Assembly (NCBI GenBank): GCA_905214955.1
Contig: CAJMON010000078.1
Coordinates: forward strand, 1-13,049
Direction of reading: 5' to 3'
Length of the DNA stretch: 13,049 nucleotides
Source: an uncultured bacterium
GTDB lineage: Bacteria; Bacillota; Clostridia; Lachnospirales; Lachnospiraceae
How positions within the stretch are numbered: the first letter of the stretch is position 1; each line of letters starts with the position of its first letter. A model generated the notes under the pieces. It ran no database searches and had not been told where the DNA came from. It worked only from the letters and a program-made list of their open reading frames with translations. Made by a program: the position numbers and the translations under genes. Positions 7,156 to 13,049 of this stretch are shown here, in pieces.

Positions 7156-7907
7156 TGGAGGTGAAACAGTTGAAAAAATATCGAAATACCATTGAATTTG
7201 AAGTGTATGGCTCTTATGCACTTTTTGCAGATCCGGTTATGCGGGTGGGAGGAGAAAAGACCACCTACCACATTCCAACCTATGAGGCACTGCGGGGGAT
7301 TGTGGAAAGCATCTACTGGAAACCTACGATATTTTGGTTAATTGACGGAGTGCGGATCATGAATCCGATTCAGACGGAAACCAAAGGAATTCGTCCCATT
7401 GCATACAATGGAGGAAACGATCTTTCTTATTATACTTATTTAAAGGATGTAAGATACCAGGTGCGGGCGCATTTTGAAATGAATGAAAATCACCCGGAGC
7501 TGGAAGCAGACAGAAATGAAAACAAACACCACAACATTGCCAAGAGAATGGTTGAACGCGGCGGCCGCAGAGATGTTTTTCTGGGAACCAGAGAATGTCA
7601 GGCATTTGTAGAACCCTGCGTGTTTGGGGAGGGCGAAAGCTATTATGATCAGATGGCTGGAGAAGTGGACTATGGATTTATGTACCATGGCATCACCTAC
7701 CCAGAAGAAGCCGTTTTAGAAGAGGACAAAGAAAAGATGACCGTACGCTTCTGGAGGCCGGTGATGAAAAAGGGAGGAATCATTGAATTTATCCGGCCGG
7801 AAGAATGCACACAAAAAAGAGTAATCAAAGAAATGAAACGAAAAATTTTCGGAGAAGGGTGCTTTACCGGATTAAACGAATTTACCAGTGAGGAGGTGGG
7901 CGAGTGA
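7155..7907 (+). CDS. cas5c: Cas5c (Cas5d), crRNA-processing endoribonuclease of type I-C
   Basis: In type I-C, Cas5c replaces Cas6: it cleaves pre-crRNA at the base of the repeat stem and stays on the 5' handle in the surveillance complex. This 250-residue protein begins with the ferredoxin-like fold (IEFEVYGSYALFADP) and GGEKTTY. The catalytic triad known from Bacillus halodurans Cas5d (Tyr46, Lys116, His117) maps with a constant offset of 8 to Tyr54 (IYWKP), Lys124 and His125 (NKHHN). The start is ambiguous. The ATG at 7155 overlaps the cas3 stop (TAATG) but has no good ribosome binding site, while a TTG at 7170 has GGAGG 8 nt upstream and would give 245 residues starting MKKYRNTIEF. The 3' end overlaps cas8c by 4 nt. 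Confidence 0.94.
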   Translation: MEVKQLKKYRNTIEFEVYGSYALFADPVMRVGGEKTTYHIPTYEALRGIVESIYWKPTIFWLIDGVRIMNPIQTETKGIRPIAYNGGNDLSYYTYLKDVRYQVRAHFEMNENHPELEADRNENKHHNIAKRMVERGGRRDVFLGTRECQAFVEPCVFGEGESYYDQMAGEVDYGFMYHGITYPEEAVLEEDKEKMTVRFWRPVMKKGGIIEFIRPEECTQKRVIKEMKRKIFGEGCFTGLNEFTSEEVGE

Positions 7908-9841
7908 CGCAGAATGCAAACTGGGGGCAGGAGCTGATTGATTTATATGATAAAAATCAAGATCAGATCGGTGTCATGGAATACAGAGGAGAGATACCCT
8001 ATACGCTGCTGCCATTGTATCATTCCACGCTGGAAGCCCAGATCACAGTGACCATTTACCAGGATGGAACATTTTTGCGGGCTGAGGTGGTAGATCCAGG
8101 GGATAAAATGACCGTCATTCCGGTGACAGAAAAGTCCGGAAGCCGTACCTCTGGAAAAGAACCCCATCCGCTGTGCGATCAGGTGCGGTATCTGGCAGGG
8201 GATTATGGGCAGTATTCCAAAGAAGATCAGGAATGCTATGATTTGTATATGCCGGAGCTGGAAAAGTGGGCATTTTCTTCGTTTTCCCATGAAAAGGTGA
8301 AAGCGATTTATGAATATCTGAAAAAAAAGACGCTGGTCAGGGATCTGGTGGAACAAGGAATTGTAAAGCTGAATGAAGAAAATGAGATTGACAAAAAAGA
8401 AACTATTCAGAGAATAGAACCTGGAAAAGCGCTGGTGCGGTTCATTGTCCGTCCAGTAACGGTGGAGTTGGAAGAAGAAATACCGGATGAATGCTGGAAA
8501 GACAGGTCGTTACAGGAATGTTTTATCAATTATCTTCGATCTCAGGGAAAAGAAGAAAAAGAGGGCTTGTGTTACCTGACCGGAAATGTGGAAACCATTT
8601 CTTATCTTCATGGAAAAAAGATCCGCAATGAGGGAGATGGCGCAAAACTGATTTCTGCAAATGACAGCCAGAATTTTACATACCGGGGAAGGTTTGCCAA
8701 TAAAGAAGAAGCTTTTGCAATAGGAAATGAATCTTCTCAGAAACTGCACAATGCGCTGCGGTGGATGATTCGAAAACAGGGAACATTTTTTGATACACAG
8801 GTGTTTGTGACTTGGGAAACCAGCCTGCAGAATATGCCAAGATGGGATGCCGATACAGAGGCTGTGGCGTCTGGATATGAAGAGCAGGACGAGGAAGAGG
8901 ATGTCTGGGATGACGAGGAAGAATCTTTCGATGAAAATTATATTACGGCAAAGAAATTTTACAGTGCCCTGAGAGGGTATGGAAAAACTGTAGACAATAC
9001 TTCTTCCATGGTGCTGATGGGATTTGATGCAGCTACAACTGGAAGATTGGCCATGGTGGAAGAAACCCGCCTGGAGTCTTCCAGGTACCTGGAAAATATA
9101 AAAAAATGGCATGAAAGCTGCAGCTGGATTCATGAAAAATGGAAAGATGGGAGCCGGATCCGCTTTTTTGGAATGGTGGGAGTTCGAGATATCGCAGACA
9201 TTTTATATGGAATCGAGAGCAAAGGCGGCCTTACCATTGCAGATGCCAATGGAAAGAAACTGTATGCAGAAGTGGCAAGAAGACTGATCCCCTGCATCTG
9301 GAACGGACACCGAGTTCCCATGGATTATGTGAGCCGTGCAGTCAATAAGGCGTCAGCGCCTTTGGCATACAAAGAACGGAGAAACTGGGAGCGGGTTTTA
9401 GCACTGGCGTGTTCGCTGGTGAAAAAGAGCAGAATGGAAAGAAACGAACAGGAGGAATGGAACGTGGCACTGGATAGAAAAGAAAAGGACAGAAATTATC
9501 TGTATGGACGTCTGCTGGCCGTGGCAGACCGAATTGAATACCGGACATATGAAAAAGACGAGACTGCCAGAGTGACCAATGCAAAGCGGTACATGAATAC
9601 ATTTTCCCAGAGACCATATGAAACATGGAAAGTCATCGAAGAAAGTATTCAGCCCTATTTGAATAAACTGAAGGTTCCAGAAAGAATTTTCCTGGAAAAT
9701 CTGTTGAATGAAATTTATGATCTGTTTGAAAAAGAAAGTTTCCAGGATAACAGCAGACTGGAAGGACTGTATCTGCTTGGATTTCACAGCCAGGCATATG
9801 ATCTGAAAGCGAAAAAAGAGGATAAGGAAGAGGAGGAATAA
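7904..9841 (+). CDS. cas8c: Cas8c (Csd1), large subunit of the type I-C surveillance complex
   Basis: Cas8c is the large Cascade subunit that recognises the PAM and helps open the target duplex. The 645-residue length fits the Csd1 family (about 570-650). It is assigned from its place between cas5c and cas7c and from family-like segments such as FVTWETSL (about 304-311), MVLMGFDAATTGRLAMVEE and WNGHRVPMDYV. The start is GTG, overlapping the cas5c stop as GTGA, with GGAGG 7 nt upstream. An acidic run at about 326-344 (14 of 19 residues Asp/Glu) interrupts the middle and looks like a flexible linker. The C-terminal 125 codons also encode Cas11c from an internal GTG (see that entry). The gene ends 3 nt before cas7c, and its Glu-rich tail encodes the cas7c ribosome binding site. 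Confidence 0.94.
   Translation: MTQNANWGQELIDLYDKNQDQIGVMEYRGEIPYTLLPLYHSTLEAQITVTIYQDGTFLRAEVVDPGDKMTVIPVTEKSGSRTSGKEPHPLCDQVRYLAGDYGQYSKEDQECYDLYMPELEKWAFSSFSHEKVKAIYEYLKKKTLVRDLVEQGIVKLNEENEIDKKETIQRIEPGKALVRFIVRPVTVELEEEIPDECWKDRSLQECFINYLRSQGKEEKEGLCYLTGNVETISYLHGKKIRNEGDGAKLISANDSQNFTYRGRFANKEEAFAIGNESSQKLHNALRWMIRKQGTFFDTQVFVTWETSLQNMPRWDADTEAVASGYEEQDEEEDVWDDEEESFDENYITAKKFYSALRGYGKTVDNTSSMVLMGFDAATTGRLAMVEETRLESSRYLENIKKWHESCSWIHEKWKDGSRIRFFGMVGVRDIADILYGIESKGGLTIADANGKKLYAEVARRLIPCIWNGHRVPMDYVSRAVNKASAPLAYKERRNWERVLALACSLVKKSRMERNEQEEWNVALDRKEKDRNYLYGRLLAVADRIEYRTYEKDETARVTNAKRYMNTFSQRPYETWKVIEESIQPYLNKLKVPERIFLENLLNEIYDLFEKESFQDNSRLEGLYLLGFHSQAYDLKAKKEDKEEEE
9464..9841 (+). CDS. 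cas11c: Cas11c small subunit, internally translated from cas8c
   Basis: In type I-C systems the small subunit Cas11 is not a separate gene but is translated from an internal start in the 3' part of cas8c (established experimentally for other I-C systems). Here AGGAGG (9450-9455) lies 8 nt before a GTG at 9464 that is in frame with cas8c (codon 521). The product would be 125 residues, beginning MALDRKEKDRNYLYGRLLAV and rich in predicted helix, close to the 120-odd residues reported for Desulfovibrio Cas11c. Two copies would line the belly of the complex alongside the Cas7c filament. The spacing equals that of the true cas starts in this operon. An ATG at 9457 is out of frame and ends after six codons. 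Confidence 0.8.
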   Translation: MALDRKEKDRNYLYGRLLAVADRIEYRTYEKDETARVTNAKRYMNTFSQRPYETWKVIEESIQPYLNKLKVPERIFLENLLNEIYDLFEKESFQDNSRLEGLYLLGFHSQAYDLKAKKEDKEEEE

Positions 9842-9844
9842 TCC

Positions 9845-10708
9845 ATGAGCGAGTTAAAAGGAAAAATTGATTTTACATTATTTATCAGTGTTCACAATGC
9901 AAATCCGAATGGAGATCCCCTGAATGGAAACCGTCCGCGGATCAATCTGGATGGATATGGAGAAATTTCTGATGTGTGCATCAAACGGAAAATCCGAAAC
10001 CGTCTTCAGGATCTGGGACAGCGGATTTTTGTTCAGTCAGATGACCGGTCGGATGACACTTATACCAGTTTAAGAGAACGGGCAGAAGGCTGCGCAGAAC
10101 TGAAAGCGCAGCTGGGAAATAAAAAAGGAGCCAACCGCGAGGCATGTGCCCAAATTGCCTGCCGGGAATGGATGGACGTCAGAGCCTTTGGACAGGTGTT
10201 TGCATTTAAAGGAAGTGGAGAAAACGTATCTTTGGGAGTACGGGGACCGGTTTCCATTCATCAGGCAGTGAGCCTGTCGCCCGTTGATATTATTAGTATG
10301 CAGATTACGAAAAGTGTGAATAGTGAATCTGGAAAAGGCGGAAAAGAATCTAATACTATGGGAATGAAACACCGGGTCGGTTTTGCAGTGTATAAGGTTA
10401 TGGGCAGTGTCAATGTGCAGCTGGCAGAGAAAACAGGATTCAGCCAGGAAGATGCAGAAGTATTAAAGGAAGCTCTGAAAACATTGTTTGAAAATGATGC
10501 TTCTTCTGCGAGACCGGAAGGGAGTATGGAGGTCTGCCGTATGTACTGGTGGCAGCACGACGAAAAAACACCGGCAGTTTCCAGTGGAAGAATTCAGAGA
10601 GGATTTCAGATTCAGCAGAAGAAAGGACATCCTGTAGAATTTGATGATTATGACATCACCTGGCAGGTAGAGGGATGCAAAGAACCGGAGGAGTTTTGCT
10701 TTGTATAA
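9845..10708 (+). CDS. cas7c: Cas7c (Csd2), crRNA-binding backbone subunit of type I-C
   Basis: Cas7c polymerises along the crRNA spacer to form the backbone of the type I-C complex. This 287-residue protein shows the family hallmarks: NPNGDP (20-25), DVCIKRKIRN (43-52), DVRAFGQVF (111-119), GVRGPVSIHQA (131-141), ITKSVN (154-159) and MGMKHRVGFAVY (about 172-183). The length matches Csd2. The ATG lies 3 nt after the cas8c stop, with AGGAGG at 8 nt, formed by the last cas8c codons. The 3' end overlaps the TTG start of cas4 by 8 nt. Confidence 0.96.
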   Translation: MSELKGKIDFTLFISVHNANPNGDPLNGNRPRINLDGYGEISDVCIKRKIRNRLQDLGQRIFVQSDDRSDDTYTSLRERAEGCAELKAQLGNKKGANREACAQIACREWMDVRAFGQVFAFKGSGENVSLGVRGPVSIHQAVSLSPVDIISMQITKSVNSESGKGGKESNTMGMKHRVGFAVYKVMGSVNVQLAEKTGFSQEDAEVLKEALKTLFENDASSARPEGSMEVCRMYWWQHDEKTPAVSSGRIQRGFQIQQKKGHPVEFDDYDITWQVEGCKEPEEFCFV

Positions 10709-11366
10709 TGAAGAAGATTTTCTTCAGTTATCCGGAATCCAGCATTATGAATTCTGCAGGCGGCAATGGGCTTTGATCCACATTGAAATGCAGTGGCAGG
10801 AGAATGTTAGGACAGTGGAGGGAAAGATTCTCCATGAAAATGCCCACAACCCAGGCATGAAAGAGAAGCGGGGCGATCTTTTGATTGTGAGAGCTATGCC
10901 GGTGCATTCCAGGGAAATGGGCGTCAGCGGTGAATGCGATGTGGTAGAATTCCACAAAGGAAAAGATGGCATTTCGCTGGCTGGAAAAGAAGGACTTTAT
11001 ACAGCAGTGCCGGTGGAATATAAAAGAGGGAAACCAAAGGAAGACGATCCGGATATTCTCCAGCTGGCGGCGCAGGCTATGTGTCTGGAAGAAATGCTGT
11101 GCTGCACCATTCCTTATGGATGTCTTTATTATGGGGAAATACGGCGCCGTGTGAAGGTAGAGTTTGATACGGCAGTGCGGGAAAAAATTAGAAAAATTTT
11201 TGCGGAAATGCATAGGTACTATGAGCAGCGTCATACACCAAAGGTAAAAACGAGCAGAAAATGCAGTGCATGTTCTATGAAAGATCTATGTCTTCCTGTG
11301 TTGAATAAAAATCGAACAGTTTCTGGATACATTGATAGAGTCCTTGTAGAAGAGGAAGAAGAATGA
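10701..11366 (+). CDS. cas4: Cas4, 4Fe-4S RecB-like nuclease for PAM-dependent spacer trimming
   Basis: Cas4 works with Cas1-Cas2 to select and trim PAM-containing prespacers and set their orientation. This 221-residue protein has the RecB-nuclease set: His45 (KILHENAH), Asp80 (GECDVVEF), Glu106/Lys108 (VEYKRG) and Gln121 (QLAAQA). Four cysteines can hold the iron-sulphur cluster: Cys19 near the N-terminus and Cys188, Cys191, Cys197 in CSACSMKDLC. The start is a TTG at 10701, inside the cas7c end, supported by GGAGG 9 nt upstream; no in-frame ATG is near. The Glu-rich tail encodes the ribosome binding site of cas1, which it overlaps by 4 nt (ATGA). Confidence 0.95.
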   Translation: MYNEEDFLQLSGIQHYEFCRRQWALIHIEMQWQENVRTVEGKILHENAHNPGMKEKRGDLLIVRAMPVHSREMGVSGECDVVEFHKGKDGISLAGKEGLYTAVPVEYKRGKPKEDDPDILQLAAQAMCLEEMLCCTIPYGCLYYGEIRRRVKVEFDTAVREKIRKIFAEMHRYYEQRHTPKVKTSRKCSACSMKDLCLPVLNKNRTVSGYIDRVLVEEEEE

Positions 11367-12394
11367 AAAGATTGTTAAATACGTTGTACATAACGTCCGG
11401 AAACAAGTATTTATCCCTTGAAGGGGAAAATGTGGTTGTACTGGAAGAACAAAAGGAAATTGGAAGAGTTCCCTTACACAATCTACAGGCAATCGTGACA
11501 TTTGGATATGTGGGTGCAAGCCCGGCATTGATGGGAGCCTGCGCCCAGAGAAATATTGATTTGTCCTTTCTGTCTGGAAATGGGCGGTTCCTGGCGCGGG
11601 TGACTGGTGAAGTAAAGGGAAATGTAACCTTAAGAAAACAGCAGTATCGGATCAGTGACAGGCAGCAGGCGAGCATTCAGATTGCAAGAAATTTTATTCT
11701 TGGAAAAGTGTACAATTCCAGGTGGGTTCTGGAAAGAGCGATCAGAGATTATGCAATGCGGCTGGATACGGAAACGATAGAGAAAAAATCGGCATTTTTG
11801 GCGCAGAGCATGAAAAAAATCAGAAGCTGTGAAAGCGCAGAGGAACTGCTGGGACTGGAAGGAGAGGCTGCTTCCGTATATTTTTCTGTGTTTGATGAAC
11901 TCATTTTGCAGCAAAAGGAAGTATTTTATTTTCATGGTCGAAATAAAAGGCCCCCTCTTGATAATGTAAATGCAATGCTGTCATTTGGGTATTCGCTTCT
12001 GGCTGGAATGTGCGGGTCTGCCCTGGAAACGGTTGGGCTGGATCCTTATGTGGGATTTTTTCATACGGACCGTCCAGGAAGAATGTCTTTGGCGCTGGAT
12101 CTGATGGAAGAATTTCGCAGCGTTCTGGTAGACCGGTTTGTGCTGACGCTGATTAATAAGCGGATTATGAAAGAAAAATATTTCATTAAAAAGGAAAGCG
12201 GTGCGGTGATTTTGACAGATGAGGGACGGAAAGTTTTCTTGTCGGCCTGGCAGTCCAAAAAACAGGAGGCCATAAAGCATCCGTTTCTGGAGGAACAGAT
12301 CGAATGGGGCATGGCTCCGTATGTCCAAAGTCTGCTGCTTGCAAGATATTTAAGAGGAGATTTGGATGAGTATCCGCCGTTTTTCTGGAAGTAG
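11363..12394 (+). CDS. cas1: Cas1 integrase (type I-C)
   Basis: Cas1 is the metal-dependent integrase that, with Cas2, inserts new spacers at the leader end of the array. This 343-residue protein begins with the beta-rich domain (LYITSGNKYLSLEGENVVV). Its catalytic helical domain has Glu166 (GLEGEAASVYF), His234 (GFFHTDRPGR) and the acidic DLMEEF cluster (Asp246, Glu249, Glu250), so the active site is intact. The ATG overlaps the cas4 TGA by 4 nt, with AGAGGA 6 nt upstream. cas2 follows after 8 nt. Confidence 0.97.
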   Translation: MKRLLNTLYITSGNKYLSLEGENVVVLEEQKEIGRVPLHNLQAIVTFGYVGASPALMGACAQRNIDLSFLSGNGRFLARVTGEVKGNVTLRKQQYRISDRQQASIQIARNFILGKVYNSRWVLERAIRDYAMRLDTETIEKKSAFLAQSMKKIRSCESAEELLGLEGEAASVYFSVFDELILQQKEVFYFHGRNKRPPLDNVNAMLSFGYSLLAGMCGSALETVGLDPYVGFFHTDRPGRMSLALDLMEEFRSVLVDRFVLTLINKRIMKEKYFIKKESGAVILTDEGRKVFLSAWQSKKQEAIKHPFLEEQIEWGMAPYVQSLLLARYLRGDLDEYPPFFWK

Positions 12395-12402
12395 GTGAAA
12401 AG

Positions 12403-12693
12403 ATGCTGGTTTTGATTACCTATGATGTGAATACGCAGACAGAAGCAGGGAAAAGGCGTCTGCGGAAAGTGGCAAAGGAGTGTACCAATTATGGACAGAG
12501 AGTACAGAATTCGGTGTTTGAGTGCCAGATGGATGCCACAAAATGCAGGCAGGTAAAAAACATCCTGGAGAATATCATCGACAAAAATGTAGACAGTTTG
12601 AGATTCTATTATCTGGGTGAAAAATACAAAAATAAAGTAGAACATATCGGTGCCAAGCCAGGATTTGATGTGACGGATACACTGATATTCTGA
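12403..12693 (+). CDS. cas2: Cas2, structural partner of Cas1
   Basis: Cas2 is the small ferredoxin-fold dimer that bridges two Cas1 dimers in the spacer integration complex. At 96 residues it has the usual size. The N-terminus MLVLITYDVN carries the conserved Asp8 after the first strand, and NYGQRVQNSVFEC (29-41) is the family's second signature. AGGTG lies 5 nt before the ATG. It is the last cas gene; the leader and array start about 240 bp downstream on the same strand. Confidence 0.97.
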   Translation: MLVLITYDVNTQTEAGKRRLRKVAKECTNYGQRVQNSVFECQMDATKCRQVKNILENIIDKNVDSLRFYYLGEKYKNKVEHIGAKPGFDVTDTLIF

Positions 12694-12700
12694 AGTGCAG

Positions 12701-12719
12701 GCAGATATTTCTGCGTTTT
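12701..12719 (+). terminator. Weak terminator-like hairpin after cas2
   Basis: Eight bases past the cas2 stop, GCAGA and TCTGC form a 5-bp stem around TATT, followed by GTTTT. It could partly end the cas mRNA and separate it from array transcription. The stem is short, so read-through is likely. Confidence 0.3.
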
Positions 12720-12858
12720 CAGTGTGGAGAGTGGATCGAGAAAGTCTGCTTTACATGTAGCTTACGTGCGAAAGCCAAGTGCCCAGAAAATTCCCAGAAG
12801 ATTCGCACCTGGAAAAAAGCAGATTTAGTGTGAAAAAAGAAGAAACCATAAAGAAAAG

Positions 12859-12887
12859 TTATGGAAAAATCTTTAAAATTGTGTAAT
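12859..12887 (+). promoter_or_regulatory. Possible array promoter in the leader
   Basis: TTATGG (12859-12864) and TGTAAT (12882-12887) are 17 bp apart, in AT-rich DNA. Transcription would begin near 12894, just before the terminal inverted repeat, so that element would head the pre-crRNA. The -35 is poor; an overlapping TAATAAT could serve as an alternative -10. Confidence 0.3.
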
Positions 12888-12900
12888 AATATGAAAAAGA

Positions 12901-12933
12901 CAATTTTAGATAGCGGATCGTTGTCTAAAATTG
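12901..12933 (+). repeat. Long inverted repeat at the leader end
   Basis: CAATTTTAGA (12901-12910) and TCTAAAATTG (12924-12933) are perfect 10-bp inverted arms. As RNA the stem extends inward through U-G, A-U, G-U, C-G and G-C pairs to a 15-bp helix with a GAT loop. It ends 2 bp before the first CRISPR repeat. No T-run follows, so it is not an ordinary terminator. Confidence 0.85.
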
Positions 12934-12935
12934 CT

Positions 12936-13049
12936 GTCGGCCCCCTCGCGGGGCCGTGAGTTGAAATGTTACCAGATCCGCATCCTCTTCGCCAGTATAA
13001 GTCGGCCCCCTCGCGGGGCCGTGAGTTGAAATGGAAGTCGATCATGTTC
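12936..13049 (+). CRISPR. Type I-C CRISPR array, leader-proximal end (continues beyond the window)
   Basis: Two identical 32-bp repeats lie at 12936-12967 and 13001-13032, starting GTCGGCCCC and ending GAGTTGAAAT. Each has a perfect 7-bp stem, CGGCCCC with GGGGCCG, around CTCGC, and the ending typical of type I-C. Spacer 1 is 33 bp (12968-13000); spacer 2 is cut by the window end after 17 bp. Cas5c cleavage at the stem base would leave the 11-nt handle TGAGTTGAAAT. The array runs in the same direction as the cas genes, so these are the newest spacers. Confidence 0.96.

Larger units (their letters stand above)
12694..12935 (+). other. CRISPR leader region
   Basis: The 242 bp between cas2 and the first repeat contain no credible gene. 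The region is AT-rich toward the array. It holds a small hairpin after cas2, two nested inverted repeats (AAGTCTGCTTT at 12742-12752 with AAAGCAGATTT at 12816-12826 outside; GTGCGAA at 12766-12772 with TTCGCAC at 12802-12808 inside), the palindrome TACATGTA (12752-12759), a possible promoter, and a long inverted repeat touching the array. The leader should drive pre-crRNA synthesis and guide spacer insertion at the first repeat. Confidence 0.8.

Noticed and set aside
8510..9133. A 207-codon minus-strand open frame.
   Set aside because: It is antisense to cas8c; the length results from the purine-rich coding strand, which produces few stops on the complement.
9457..9477. An ATG immediately after the AGGAGG inside cas8c.
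   Set aside because: It is only 1 nt from the Shine-Dalgarno, out of frame, and ends after six codons; the GTG at 9464 is the better start.
10728..11234. A 168-codon minus-strand open frame.
   Set aside because: It is antisense to cas4, with no ribosome binding site and no recognisable family.
12061..12645. A 194-codon minus-strand open frame over cas1 and cas2.
   Set aside because: It is antisense to two well-identified genes and rich in Phe, Ile and Ser, as expected of a shadow frame.
12719..13045. A 108-codon minus-strand open frame across the leader and repeats (reads NSRPREGAD and THGPARGP).
   Set aside because: It is the antisense translation of the CRISPR repeats, a common false gene. 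It overlaps the array and leader and has no support as a protein.

Overview
The window looks like a chromosomal segment of a Gram-positive clostridium, most likely a gut Lachnospiraceae (Blautia/Ruminococcus/Dorea-like). This rests on the GuaA and Cas protein flavour, strong GGAGG ribosome binding sites with frequent GTG/TTG starts, moderate GC, and a degraded gene resembling a family common in Lachnospiraceae. The genus cannot be fixed from the sequence alone.

Left part (1-2990). guaA (GMP synthase) runs on the minus strand with its own near-consensus promoter, a structured leader and a downstream terminator hairpin. To its right is about 1.2 kb holding three truncated genes in a row: a C-terminal piece resembling Wadjet JetA (DUF5716), a C-terminal piece of a possible BNR/beta-propeller protein, and the first 35 codons of an MBL-fold hydrolase-like gene. 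None is complete, and the stretch reads as decayed accessory DNA.

Middle (2991-4548). A minus-strand pair encodes a YhhQ/VUT-family queuosine-precursor transporter and a short-chain dehydrogenase. The transporter mRNA leader folds as a candidate preQ1-I riboswitch whose tail contains the Shine-Dalgarno sequence, so uptake of the queuosine precursor is probably controlled at translation.

Right part (4549-13049). A complete type I-C CRISPR-Cas operon is transcribed rightward: cas3, cas5c, cas8c, cas7c, cas4, cas1, cas2, then a leader and the first two repeats of an array that continues beyond the window. The genes are packed with 1-8 nt overlaps or gaps under 10 nt. Inside the 3' end of cas8c an in-frame GTG with a perfect AGGAGG at 8 nt marks the separately translated small subunit Cas11c. 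Cas5c should process pre-crRNA; Cas5c, Cas7c, Cas8c and Cas11c form the surveillance complex; Cas3 degrades the target; Cas1, Cas2 and Cas4 acquire spacers. All expected catalytic motifs are visible and both complete repeats are identical, so the system looks intact.

The system itself is a known type. The less ordinary items are the long inverted repeat ending 2 bp before the first CRISPR repeat, the nested inverted repeats in the leader, the internal cas11c start, the preQ1-I riboswitch candidate, the JetA-like relic and the guaA leader with mutually exclusive pairings.
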